64,000 bases of DNA from Candidatus Lokiarchaeota archaeon (GTDB lineage Archaea; Asgardarchaeota; Thorarchaeia; Thorarchaeales; Thorarchaeaceae). Positions 52,498 through 63,100 of the stretch are shown in pieces (the first letter of the stretch is position 1; each line of letters opens with the position of its first letter). The notes beneath the pieces were generated by a model. It did no database searches, was not told where the DNA came from, and saw only the letters and a program-made list of their open reading frames with translations. The stretch is taken from contig WJIL01000117.1 of assembly GCA_014730275.1 (NCBI GenBank), forward strand, positions 36,671-100,670, read 5' to 3'. The translations under genes and the position numbers were made by a program.

Positions 52498-55400
52498 ATG
52501 GCTGCATTAGACGCAAAAGAACGTGGAAATTACTGGCCGGTTATTGAGGCTTTCTTCGATTACTATGGCCTGGTGGGTCAACATCTTGACTCGTTCAACA
52601 GGTTCGTCAACGAAGAGTTGCAGAAAGTGGTCGACGATATTGGGAAGATTACACCCAAGGTTGAGGGCTATCACGTAGAACTTGGTGATATAACTGTAGA
52701 AGAACCCTCAATTAGAGAAGCTGATGGAAGCGAGCATCCGCTTTATCCAAATGAGGCTAGAATCCGAGATTTGACCTATGCGGCCAAGTTGTATCTCGAG
52801 ATGACACCAGTCAGGAAAGATGGCTCCGTATCAACTAGAATGGAAACCCTCCGGATTTATGTCGGCGATCTTCCAATCATGCTTCGAAGTGAAAAATGTC
52901 TGCTACACGGGATGTCAGATGAGGAACTTATCGAACATGGTGAAGATCCAAAGGACCCTGGAGGCTATTTCATAATCAATGGTTCTGAGCGGGTATTGGT
53001 TACTCAGGAAGATCTTGCACCCAATAGGATTCTAATTGAAGAGGCGAGTAAGAGCTCCAGTTATACTCATGTTGCTAAGGTATTTTCGACATCTCGGGGC
53101 TTTAGAGCTCCAGCAACAATTGAACGGAAAAGAACCGGAGAACTAAGAGCATCATTCCCCTCAGTTCCAGGTAAGATTCCATTGGCAATACTGCTCAAGG
53201 CTCTCGGATTGGAATCTGACAGAGAAATTGTTGATGTCATCTCTGATGATGATGAAATCCGGAATGAGCTTATTGTTACTATTGAACAATCTGCACCAAT
53301 AAATGCTGATAGAGATGATCCAGAGGCTTCAACTAAAGACAACGCACTAGACTATATTGGAAAGCGAGTGGCAGTCGGTCAAACAAAGGAATATCGCCTT
53401 TCGCGGGCGGAGAAGGTTCTCGACAGATATTTGCTTCCTCACGTTGGGACCGATCCCGAGAATCGTCTTCAGAAGGCTTACTATCTTGGACAGATGATTG
53501 AGCGTCTTCTAGAGCTTGTCCTCGGTAAGCGTGAGGCTGATGACAAAGATCATTACGCTAACAAGCGACTAAAACTCTCTGGTGACCTTCTGATGTCACT
53601 CTTCAGGGTTGCACTGTACTCTCTGAATCGTGACATAAAGTATCAGCTGGAACGAACTGCCACACGCGGTAGAAAACCCAATATAAGAACGGCGGTTAGA
53701 GCGGATGTTATTACACAGCGTCTTAAGCACGCTCTTGCTACCGGGAATTGGGTTGGGGGAAAGGCTGGAGTTTCACAACTACTCGATCGTACTAACTACA
53801 TATCTTCCCTATCTCACCTGCGCAGAGTGGTTTCACCGCTTTCAAGATCACAACCTCATTTTGAGGCTCGAGACCTTCATTCCACCCATTGGGGGAAGAT
53901 ATGCCCAAACGAGACGCCCGAAGGTCCTAACTGTGGTCTTGTCAAGAATATTGCGATGATGGCGTACATTTCGGTAGGAACTGAGGAAGAACCAATCGAA
54001 CGTGCACTTCTTCAAGCTGATGTTGAACCAATTGAAAGCCTGAAGGGCAAACGGGGGCAGAAATGGGCAGATGTATTTCTGAATGGCCGTCTTATTGGAG
54101 TTCATGCTGCTCCTAAGGTGCTAGCAAAAACCATGCGCCAGAAGAGACAAGCTGGCGAAATCGACTCAGAAACTAACGTCGCATATTATGAAAACACACA
54201 TGAAGTTCAAGTGAACTGTGATGCTGGCAGGGTTAGACGACCACTAATAGTAGTAGAGAATGGCAAGAGTCGTTTGACCAAAGAACATCTCAGAATGGTA
54301 ATGGATGGAGAATGGCAGTTTCAAGACTTGATGCGAAACGGACTCGTAGAATTCTTGGATGCAGAGGAAGAAGAGAATGCCCTCATTGCAATGTATCCTG
54401 ATGATATTGGACCTGATACAACCCACTTGGAGATTGAACCGTCAACTATCCTTGGTATATCTGCAGCTTTGATACCTTTCGCTGAACGAAATCAGTCTCC
54501 ACGTAACGTATACATGGCGGGTATGGCCAAGCAATCAATAGGTGTTCCCTCGTCCAATTTTAATCATCGTGCTGATACCCGGTCTCATTTCTTCCACTAT
54601 CCACAGATTCCATTGGTCACGACAAGAGCTATGGATTCGATAGGTTATGAAGACCGACCTGCAGGTCAAAACGTGGTCATGGCAATTCTGTCATTTGAAG
54701 GCTATAATATCGAAGACGCTTTGATTATGAACAAGGCCTCAATTGACAGAGGTTTGAGCAGAAGCACATTCTGTCGGGTATACGATAGCGAGGAACGGAA
54801 ATATCCTGGCGGTCAAGAAGATCGATTTGAAATACCTGAGAGAAGCGTGCGTGGATACCGCGCATCTGAAGCTTATCGCAATCTCGGTGAAGATGGTATT
54901 ATTGAAACAGAAGTTGAAGTCCAAGGTGGTGATGTTCTTATTGGACGAACTTCACCTCCACGATTCCTTGAAGAATACTCAGAGTTCGAGATTACTTCAC
55001 CAAATAGACGTGAAACCTCTGTTGCCGTAAGACATGGTGAGTCAGGAGTCGTAGACAACGTAATTCTAACTGAGACAATTGATGGAAATCGTCTTGTGAA
55101 GGTCAAGGTACGGGATCTGAGGGTACCAGAGCTTGGTGACAAATATGCTTCCCGTCATGGCCAGAAAGGAGTTCTTGGATACTTGGCGCCCCAAGAGGAT
55201 TTGCCTTTCACAGAACAAGGCATTGTTCCTGATATGGTTCTTAATCCTCATGCCATCCCTTCAAGGATGACCATTGGACAAATCCTCGAAATGATTGCTG
55301 GAAAAGCGTCTTCAGTCGAAGGTCGACAGAAAGATGCTACTCCCTTCTGCGGAGTGACAGAGGAAGAGCTATTTGAAACGCTCAAAGAACATGGATTCCA

Positions 55401-55872
55401 GCATAATGGCCGTGAGACCATGTACTCCGGAGTAACCGGTGAGAAACTCAAAACCGACATTTTCCTCGGAGTAATCTATTATCAGAAACTCCATCACATG
55501 GTTGCGGACAAAATCCACGCTCGTGCAAGAGGTCCTGTACAGATTCTCACTAGGCAACCAACGGAAGGTCGTGCCCGCGAAGGAGGTCTTCGTTTTGGAG
55601 AGATGGAACGAGACGTGCTTATCGGACATGGTGCTGCAATGCTTCTGAAAGGTCGCCTCCTCGAGGAATCGGACAGGAGCACGATGCTTGTCTGTGAAGA
55701 ATGCGGCCTCATTGGAGTGTATGACCGTAATCGTGATAGCTACTACTGCCCGATTTGCGGTTCGGATGCAAAGGTAAGTAGAGTTGTTGTATCATATGCT
55801 TTCAAATTGCTTTGTCAAGAAATGATGTCGCTAGGGCTTGCACCCCGACTTAGACTAAAGGAGTTGATCTAG
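52498..55872 (+). CDS. rpoB: DNA-directed RNA polymerase subunit B (unsplit)
   Basis: The 1124-aa second-largest subunit, in one piece rather than B'/B''. Conserved blocks include GYFIINGSERVLVTQEDLAP, GKICPNETPEGPNCGLVKN-type (about residues 462-480), NVVMAILSFEGYNIEDALI (lobe and active site), DKYASRHGQKGVLG and the C-terminal clamp zinc ribbon CEECG...CPICG. First gene of rpoB-rpoA1-rpoA2-rpl30e-nusA. ATG start with a GGAAAGG upstream. No rpoH gene upstream. Confidence 0.98.
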   Translation: MAALDAKERGNYWPVIEAFFDYYGLVGQHLDSFNRFVNEELQKVVDDIGKITPKVEGYHVELGDITVEEPSIREADGSEHPLYPNEARIRDLTYAAKLYLEMTPVRKDGSVSTRMETLRIYVGDLPIMLRSEKCLLHGMSDEELIEHGEDPKDPGGYFIINGSERVLVTQEDLAPNRILIEEASKSSSYTHVAKVFSTSRGFRAPATIERKRTGELRASFPSVPGKIPLAILLKALGLESDREIVDVISDDDEIRNELIVTIEQSAPINADRDDPEASTKDNALDYIGKRVAVGQTKEYRLSRAEKVLDRYLLPHVGTDPENRLQKAYYLGQMIERLLELVLGKREADDKDHYANKRLKLSGDLLMSLFRVALYSLNRDIKYQLERTATRGRKPNIRTAVRADVITQRLKHALATGNWVGGKAGVSQLLDRTNYISSLSHLRRVVSPLSRSQPHFEARDLHSTHWGKICPNETPEGPNCGLVKNIAMMAYISVGTEEEPIERALLQADVEPIESLKGKRGQKWADVFLNGRLIGVHAAPKVLAKTMRQKRQAGEIDSETNVAYYENTHEVQVNCDAGRVRRPLIVVENGKSRLTKEHLRMVMDGEWQFQDLMRNGLVEFLDAEEEENALIAMYPDDIGPDTTHLEIEPSTILGISAALIPFAERNQSPRNVYMAGMAKQSIGVPSSNFNHRADTRSHFFHYPQIPLVTTRAMDSIGYEDRPAGQNVVMAILSFEGYNIEDALIMNKASIDRGLSRSTFCRVYDSEERKYPGGQEDRFEIPERSVRGYRASEAYRNLGEDGIIETEVEVQGGDVLIGRTSPPRFLEEYSEFEITSPNRRETSVAVRHGESGVVDNVILTETIDGNRLVKVKVRDLRVPELGDKYASRHGQKGVLGYLAPQEDLPFTEQGIVPDMVLNPHAIPSRMTIGQILEMIAGKASSVEGRQKDATPFCGVTEEELFETLKEHGFQHNGRETMYSGVTGEKLKTDIFLGVIYYQKLHHMVADKIHARARGPVQILTRQPTEGRAREGGLRFGEMERDVLIGHGAAMLLKGRLLEESDRSTMLVCEECGLIGVYDRNRDSYYCPICGSDAKVSRVVVSYAFKLLCQEMMSLGLAPRLRLKELI

Positions 55873-58551
55873 ATGTCTTTCAATCAAACACCAACCAAGA
55901 AAATCGACGCAATCGAATTCGGGCTGCTTAGCCCAGAAGATATCCGTAAGATGTCAGTTGCTCAGATTGTGGTGGCCGATACCTATGACGAAGACGGCTA
56001 TCCAATCGAATCTGGAATCATGGATCAAAGACTTGGTGTAATTGATCCGGGACAACGGTGTCGAACGTGTGGGAACCGGGTTGGTAACTGTCCTGGCCAT
56101 TTTGGTCATATTGAACTTGCAAGACCAGTTATGCACGAAGGATATGCAAAGAAAATCTACAAAGTACTCCGTGCAACGTGTGGTGAATGCAATAGGATTC
56201 TTCTTACCCCTGATGAGATTGATTATTTCAAACGTGAAATCAAGAAGTTTCCTAAGACAAGCCAGCGCTATGAAGACTTAATCAAGGACGCTCTTAAGCG
56301 TGGAAACAAGCTCAAGAAGGGTAAAGTATGCCCACATTGCGCAGCGGATCAGCACAAGCTCAAATTGGAGAAACCCACTTCCATTTACGAAGTTACCGAA
56401 CAAGGTTCAGTTAGACTTACACCTATTGATATTCGCGCTATTCTGGAAAACATACCTGATGACGATTATCGTCTGATGGGTATCGACCCTGAAGCTGCCC
56501 GACTTGAATGGGCAATTTTGACCGTTCTGCCTGTTCCTCCTGTTACAGTAAGACCGTCAATCACCCTTGAATCTGGTGTGCGCAGCGAGGATGATCTGAG
56601 CCATAAACTCATCGACATAATTAGAATCAATCAGCGGCTAAGAGAGAATCTCGATGCAGGCGCGCCACAACTCATCGTTGAAGATTTGTGGGAGCTTCTA
56701 CAGTATCATGTGACAACCTACTTCGATAATAGTGTAAGCGGAATTCCTCCTGCTCGACATCGGTCCGGAAGAGCGCTTAGAACTCTCTCTCAGAGACTAA
56801 AGGGCAAGGAAGGTCGATTCAGATCGAACCTATCAGGGAAACGAGTAGATTTTTCCGCACGGACGGTAATCTCCCCCGATCCGAATCTCAGTATGAATGA
56901 GGTTGGAGTCCCTGAACAAGTTGCAAAAATCCTCACAATACCTCAGAGGGTAACGGATTGGAATCTTGAAGACATGAAGGAGCTCGTTATTCGAGGACCG
57001 GACAGGCATCCAGGTGCAAATTATCTCATTAGATCTGATGGGCGTAGGGTTGACTTGCGTTTTGTCAAGGATCGAACCATAATTGCTGATACAATAGAAC
57101 CTGGTTTCGTAATCGAGAGGCATCTAGGCGATGGCGACATTGTTCTTTTCAATCGGCAACCATCTCTACACAGAATGTCAATAATGGCGCACGAAGTACG
57201 GGTAGTGCCTTACCGAACATTCCGACTGTCACTTTTTGTGTGTCCCCCTTACAACGCGGACTTCGATGGTGATGAGATGAACCTTCATGTGCCTCAGTCT
57301 GAAGAGGCTCGAGCAGAAGCTAGGGTTCTAATGAGAGTACAAGAACAGATACTCTCTCCACGATACGGAGGACCCATTATCGGTGCTCTACAGGACTACA
57401 TATCTGCTGCATTTCTATTGACTCGAAAATCGAGTCTCTATACTCGCAATCAAGTTAATCAGCTGCTAGCAACCTCTGGCTACGAAGCTGACATTCCAGA
57501 ACCTGCCATCAAGTCACCCGTCAATCTATGGACTGGAAAGCAAATCTTTAGCATGTTTATTCCTGAAGGCATCAACATTTCATTCACAGCAAACATATGT
57601 CGGAATTGTGACGTGTGCAAGGCAGAGGAATGCGAGTTTGACGCATATGTTGTTGTACGCGATGGGAACCTAGAATACGGTGTTGTTGATGAGAAAGCGT
57701 TTGGTGCTGGTGAGCCTGATTCTCTCTTCCACAGAATTGTTAAAGAGGAAGGTTCCACAGCTGCGAGGAGATTCATCGACTCCATAGGTAGGCTTCTTGT
57801 GCGCCTCATTACTAATCGAGGTTTCACAATGGGTCTTGACGACGTAACCCTTCCCGATGAAGCTTCCCGACGGATTCGAGTCATCTTGAAGGAAGCCAAC
57901 GAGAAGGTCAACCAACTTATCGAAACGTATCAGCGCGGCGAGCTCGATGCCAATCCTGGTCAAACCGTTCTTGAGACCTTGGAACAACGTATTATGGCAA
58001 CCCTTGCAGAAGCTCGTGATTCCGCAGGTGAAGTAGCAGGTCAACATCTAGGGTTGGACAACTCGGCTGTAATCATGGCACAGACAGGAGCCAGAGGTTC
58101 TCGATTGAACCTTTCTCAGATGGCTGCGGTCGTAGGACAACAAGCCGTTCGTGGTGAACGAATCAGCCGAGGATACGTTGGCAGAACACTCCCTCATTTC
58201 AAGGCTGGAGATCTGGGTGCGCGTGCACGAGGATTTGTATCATCGAGCTATAAACGGGGCCTAGATCCTATTGAGTACTGGTTCCACGCTGCAGGAGGAA
58301 GAGAGGGTCTTGTAGATACTGCAGTTCGTACCTCAACATCTGGATACATGCAGCGCAGGTTGATGACGGCACTTCAGGACTTGAAAGTTGAGACTGATGG
58401 TACTGTGAGAACGGCCCCAGGTAGAATCGTCCAGTTCAAATTTGGTGATGATGGTGTCGATCCAAGTAAATCGGACCACGGAAGAAGCGTTAACATAGAT
58501 ATTGAGCTGGAGAAGGTGTTAGGAAAGGGTAGGATGGAACAAGGGAGGTAG
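55873..58551 (+). CDS. rpoA1: DNA-directed RNA polymerase subunit A1 (A')
   Basis: Largest-subunit N-terminal part, 892 aa. Clamp zinc sites CRTCGNRVGNCPGHFGH and CGECN...CPHC. The catalytic Mg loop NADFDGDEMN is intact. A bridge-helix segment lies near GYVGRTLPHF. The ATG follows the rpoB stop directly. The A1/A2 split is archaeal. Confidence 0.98.
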   Translation: MSFNQTPTKKIDAIEFGLLSPEDIRKMSVAQIVVADTYDEDGYPIESGIMDQRLGVIDPGQRCRTCGNRVGNCPGHFGHIELARPVMHEGYAKKIYKVLRATCGECNRILLTPDEIDYFKREIKKFPKTSQRYEDLIKDALKRGNKLKKGKVCPHCAADQHKLKLEKPTSIYEVTEQGSVRLTPIDIRAILENIPDDDYRLMGIDPEAARLEWAILTVLPVPPVTVRPSITLESGVRSEDDLSHKLIDIIRINQRLRENLDAGAPQLIVEDLWELLQYHVTTYFDNSVSGIPPARHRSGRALRTLSQRLKGKEGRFRSNLSGKRVDFSARTVISPDPNLSMNEVGVPEQVAKILTIPQRVTDWNLEDMKELVIRGPDRHPGANYLIRSDGRRVDLRFVKDRTIIADTIEPGFVIERHLGDGDIVLFNRQPSLHRMSIMAHEVRVVPYRTFRLSLFVCPPYNADFDGDEMNLHVPQSEEARAEARVLMRVQEQILSPRYGGPIIGALQDYISAAFLLTRKSSLYTRNQVNQLLATSGYEADIPEPAIKSPVNLWTGKQIFSMFIPEGINISFTANICRNCDVCKAEECEFDAYVVVRDGNLEYGVVDEKAFGAGEPDSLFHRIVKEEGSTAARRFIDSIGRLLVRLITNRGFTMGLDDVTLPDEASRRIRVILKEANEKVNQLIETYQRGELDANPGQTVLETLEQRIMATLAEARDSAGEVAGQHLGLDNSAVIMAQTGARGSRLNLSQMAAVVGQQAVRGERISRGYVGRTLPHFKAGDLGARARGFVSSSYKRGLDPIEYWFHAAGGREGLVDTAVRTSTSGYMQRRLMTALQDLKVETDGTVRTAPGRIVQFKFGDDGVDPSKSDHGRSVNIDIELEKVLGKGRMEQGR

Positions 58552-58558
58552 TAAGTAG

Positions 58559-59737
<1,179 letters not shown>

Positions 59738-59839
59738 TGATAAGAGTTGAAGATACATGTCGGAAACATTAAAACAGGTCATCTATCTGGCCATTCCCTG
59801 TAAAGGCCTAGCCTACAATCAAAGAAAGAGGTCGTAATA

Positions 59840-60133
59840 GTGAGTCTAGAACAGCCGATTGCTAGTGCAGCGAATACTGGCGAATGTCGTATTGGTGCTA
59901 AGTCATCAATCCGTGCAATAAAGATGGGAGAGGCCAAACTAGTTGTAGTTGCTGCCAACGCCCCAATTGATGTACTGGAAGATATCGACTACTATGCCAA
60001 AATGGGGAATGTTTCTACTAAGAGATTTGAAGGAACCTCTTGGGATTTGGGTGAAGTTATAGGCAAACCATTCATGGTTGCCGCAATAGCGGTCATTGAA
60101 CCAGGTGATTCAAACATCCTCGAATTGGCGTGA
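59840..60133 (+). CDS. rpl30e: Ribosomal protein eL30
   Basis: 97 aa, L7Ae/L30e superfamily: RIGAKSSIRAIKMGEAKLVV, AANAPIDVLEDIDYYAK and IGKPFMVAAIAVIEPG. GTG start with AAAGAGG upstream. Part of the RNA polymerase operon. Its stop overlaps the nusA GTG start. Confidence 0.95.
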   Translation: MSLEQPIASAANTGECRIGAKSSIRAIKMGEAKLVVVAANAPIDVLEDIDYYAKMGNVSTKRFEGTSWDLGEVIGKPFMVAAIAVIEPGDSNILELA

Positions 60134-60573
60134 GGGCGAATTTTTTGGGCAAAGTAAAGCTATCCATGGATGATATGGCTCTTATTGCCAAATTCGAACA
60201 AATTACCGGCGCTCCCGCAACTGATGTGATTGCTGAAGAGGACCGTCTCATTTTTGTTGTGAGTGGAAAACACTTGGGTAAAGCAATCGGTCCTCGAGGT
60301 TCTCACGTGAAAAAAGCTGCTGAACTCTTTGACAAGGAAATCGACATAGTCGAGGATGCAGATAATCCGGAAGACTTCGTGAAGAATGCATTGTCCCCAG
60401 CACGTGTTGATGAAGTAAACATTAGAGAGCAGAAGAATGGTCGCAAGGTTGCTTCGGTGAAAGTTAATGATAAAGACCGTGGTATTGCTATTGGCAAACA
60501 AGGGCGCAATGTAGCACGAGCCCGCATTCTTGCACAACGCCACTTTGATGTGGATCAAGTTGTAATAGATTGA
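60130..60573 (+). CDS. nusA: NusA-like transcription termination factor
   Basis: 147 aa, archaeal short form made of two KH domains (IFVVSGKHLGKAIGPRGSHV and DKDRGIAIGKQGRNVARARI) without the S1 domain. GTG start overlapping the eL30 stop (GTGA). A T-rich tract follows the gene. Confidence 0.95.
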   Translation: MRANFLGKVKLSMDDMALIAKFEQITGAPATDVIAEEDRLIFVVSGKHLGKAIGPRGSHVKKAAELFDKEIDIVEDADNPEDFVKNALSPARVDEVNIREQKNGRKVASVKVNDKDRGIAIGKQGRNVARARILAQRHFDVDQVVID

Positions 60574-60595
60574 TGGTATGACTGTTTTTCATTAG

Positions 60596-60605
60596 TTATT
60601 TTTTT
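60596..60605 (+). terminator. T-tract after nusA
   Basis: TTATTTTTTTG about 22 nt after the nusA stop, preceded by another T-run (ACTGTTTTTC), as in archaeal oligo-T terminators. A new TATA-like box follows at 60647. Confidence 0.5.
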
Positions 60606-60646
60606 GTGCTCATTTCTTACAAGAAACCTTTTGTCGTGTCATAATT

Positions 60647-60654
60647 CTTTTAAG
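60647..60654 (+). promoter_or_regulatory. TATA-like box for rps12
   Basis: CTTTTAAG about 85 bp upstream of rps12, after the T-tract. It suggests that rps12-rps7 are also transcribed separately from the polymerase operon. Confidence 0.4.
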
Positions 60655-60737
60655 CCTCTAGGAGTGGCTTTGCTCTGACCCACCGTAGAGAACGCCATGA
60701 ATGGTGTCTTAGCATTAGCACTAGGAGATGTTATGAT

Positions 60738-61181
60738 TTGACCGGAAAGAAAAGCCCAATGGGTGAATTCGCAGCAAGAGACCTGAAGAGGAAACGCAAA
60801 AAATTCCGCTGGAAAAAAGCCAGTGTAAAACGGAAGCTTCTCAATTTAAAAGAGAAGACTGATCCCTTGGAAGGGGCACCCCAAGCCAATGGTATTGTAC
60901 TTGAGAAAGTGGGAATCGAATCCAAACAACCTAACTCAGCTATTCGAAAGGCTGTGAGGATTCAGCTTTCCAAGAATGGGAAACAAATTACTGCTTTTAT
61001 TCCTGGCGACGGTGGACTGAAGTACATCGATGAGCATGATATGGTGCTAGTAGAAGGAATAGGTGGGGCAATGGGCGGTGCTATGGGTGACTTGCCTGGA
61101 GTACGGTGGAAAGTCGTGAAGGTCAATGGTGTAGCCTTAGAATCATTAATCTACGGTAAAGCTGAGAAACCAATTCGGTAG
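60738..61181 (+). CDS. rps12: Ribosomal protein uS12
   Basis: Decoding-site protein, 147 aa, with [20 protein letters not shown] and [15 protein letters not shown]. The start is TTG at 60738 with GGAG about 9 nt upstream. The nearer ATG at 60733 is out of frame and stops at once. Followed by rps7 at 10 nt. Confidence 0.96.
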   Translation: MTGKKSPMGEFAARDLKRKRKKFRWKKASVKRKLLNLKEKTDPLEGAPQANGIVLEKVGIESKQPNSAIRKAVRIQLSKNGKQITAFIPGDGGLKYIDEHDMVLVEGIGGAMGGAMGDLPGVRWKVVKVNGVALESLIYGKAEKPIR

Positions 61182-61191
61182 AGGAAGAAAA

Positions 61192-61836
61192 ATGTCAGAA
61201 GAAGCAACAACTGAAACTGAAGAACAGGAAACACACACAGCACCAAGGCTTCTGCTTTTCGGCAAATGGGATTCCACGAGGGTTCAAGTTGGCGATATTG
61301 GTTTGAGAAGATACATCTCTTTGAAACCTGTTTTGATTCCTCACTCAGCAGGACGACATGCTGGCAAGAGATTCCATAAATCAGATGTTCCCATTGTTGA
61401 ACGTTACATCAACAAATTGATGAATGCAGGCAAGCGGAAAGCGAAGAAAACGAGGACAGGACGCTGGGCCGGTAAGAAGGCGAGGATGATATACGCCGTT
61501 CGACGGGCGTTCAATATGATTAATTTCAAGACAGGCAAGAATCCAATACAAGTTCTTGTAACTGCAATAGAGAACGCAGCACCAGCTGAAGAAACTACTC
61601 GCATTTCATATGGTGGCATGGCTTATCCGCGTTCCGTTGATGTTGCTCCTCAACGAAGAATCGATTTGGCTTTGAGGTATTTGGCAGTAGGTTCTGTTCG
61701 AGCTGCTCACAAGAATCCGAAATCACTTGAAGAATGCATCGTCGACGAGCTTCTGGCTGCCTATAATAATGATACGAGAAGCTATGCTATTTCCCGTAAG
61801 GAAGAGCGGGAGCGCGTAGCCCGATCTGCTCGGTAA
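61192..61836 (+). CDS. rps7: Ribosomal protein uS7
   Basis: 214 aa, 30S head assembly protein: LFGKWDST, YINKLMNAGKRKAKKTR, NPIQVLVTAIENAAPAEETT, and the C-terminal EERERVARSAR. ATG with GAGGAAG upstream. An acidic N-terminal extension of about 20 residues (EEATTETEEQETHT) precedes the conserved part. Confidence 0.97.
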   Translation: MSEEATTETEEQETHTAPRLLLFGKWDSTRVQVGDIGLRRYISLKPVLIPHSAGRHAGKRFHKSDVPIVERYINKLMNAGKRKAKKTRTGRWAGKKARMIYAVRRAFNMINFKTGKNPIQVLVTAIENAAPAEETTRISYGGMAYPRSVDVAPQRRIDLALRYLAVGSVRAAHKNPKSLEECIVDELLAAYNNDTRSYAISRKEERERVARSAR

Positions 61837-61923
61837 TGTCTCGTTCCTTTCGGTTTACGACACTAGGCTAAAGCAAATGCTCTTTAACTAGCGGTCTTTG
61901 TTTCTGCAAATGAGAGTGGAGAC

Positions 61924-62850
61924 ATGGATCAACATACGAAATCGTGGTTAGCCATCCTGTTCACTACTCTCGCTTGGGGCTCGTCTATCGTATTTGCCAA
62001 GTTCGTCTATACCGAACTAACACCCATGGTATTCCTGGCGTTGCGTTATACCATTGCATGTCCGCCGCTTTATTTGCTGGGAAGACTTCTAGCTCAGACC
62101 AAGCCCGATGAGTACATAATCCGAGAGAATTGGAGAATTCTTCTTGCGGCAGGCATAAGCGGCCCTTTCGTTTCACAGGCACTTCAATACATAGGATTGG
62201 GCTATACTACGGCCAGTGACACTGTACTTCTAATCAATTTCGCCCCGTTATCATCAGCAGTCCTAGCAGTCCCCCTTCTTAACGAATCGATGGGCCGATG
62301 GAAAATCACAGGCATGATCCTTGCAATTGTTGGTGCATCCTTTATTGTCCTAGGAGGGGCTTCAGTTGAATCAGCAATATTGCCGAATCGTGTACTTGGA
62401 GATTTGCTCGTTCTTGGTTCTACATTTTTCTTCGCCCTCAATGGTATTTTTGGAAAAATGGCGGTTAAGACCCTTCATTCTCTGCATTTCACATTTGTTA
62501 GCATTTTATTCTCGATTCCTTTTCTCTGGCTATCCGCAATAATCACAGAAGACCTTGCTATTCTGCTTACTGTGTCATTAGGAAACTGGCTTCTTATGCT
62601 CTGGATAGGCATTGTGAACACTGCCGTTAGCTTCGCCCTCTACTATGAAGCTCACAGACATATAGACGCCTCCACCATCCAAATTGGGTTAAATATGGTT
62701 GCAGTATGGGGTGTCCTTCTGTCCGTCCTTCTGCTTGCTGAATCCGTAACATTGCTTACACTTTTCGGTGGCGCACTTACTGTTGTGGGTGTCATACTAG
62801 CACAGGCTTTCACCAAAAGAAATAGGACTGCTTCCGAAAAGACCCCATAA
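61924..62850 (+). CDS. DMT-superfamily (EamA) permease
   Basis: 308 aa with ten predicted membrane segments in two EamA repeats (about 5-140 and 158-300); WGSSIVFAKF and FALNGIFGKMAVK are the repeat starts. Probably an exporter or importer of small metabolites; the substrate cannot be told. It lies between rps7 and EF-1A, where EF-2 is often found in archaea, so it is an unusual insertion into the translation gene cluster. ATG with GTGGAG upstream. Confidence 0.88.
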   Translation: MDQHTKSWLAILFTTLAWGSSIVFAKFVYTELTPMVFLALRYTIACPPLYLLGRLLAQTKPDEYIIRENWRILLAAGISGPFVSQALQYIGLGYTTASDTVLLINFAPLSSAVLAVPLLNESMGRWKITGMILAIVGASFIVLGGASVESAILPNRVLGDLLVLGSTFFFALNGIFGKMAVKTLHSLHFTFVSILFSIPFLWLSAIITEDLAILLTVSLGNWLLMLWIGIVNTAVSFALYYEAHRHIDASTIQIGLNMVAVWGVLLSVLLLAESVTLLTLFGGALTVVGVILAQAFTKRNRTASEKTP

Positions 62851-63010
62851 TCCTCTCTCCTTGCTCAATACCATCCGGTATTCTAGACCCTATACTCCTC
62901 CTGTAGGATTATTTCGGGTATCTTTGGAAGTATCGGAGGCCATAACACTTAGTAACTGACCTTTAATTTCCTCAATAAAGCTTCGCCGTACTCTCTTGGG
63001 ATGAATCGCA

Positions 63011-63020
63011 ATTATTAAAA
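63011..63020 (+). promoter_or_regulatory. TATA-like box for EF-1A
   Basis: ATTATTAAAA about 80 bp upstream of the EF-1A start in a 250-bp gap that has no other visible feature. Confidence 0.4.
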
Positions 63021-63100
63021 GGTGAGCACGGCAGGACTCAAAAAGCCAGTCCTTCCATGAGGAAGGGCTACCAAACAAGAATAATAGGAGAGATTATGCC

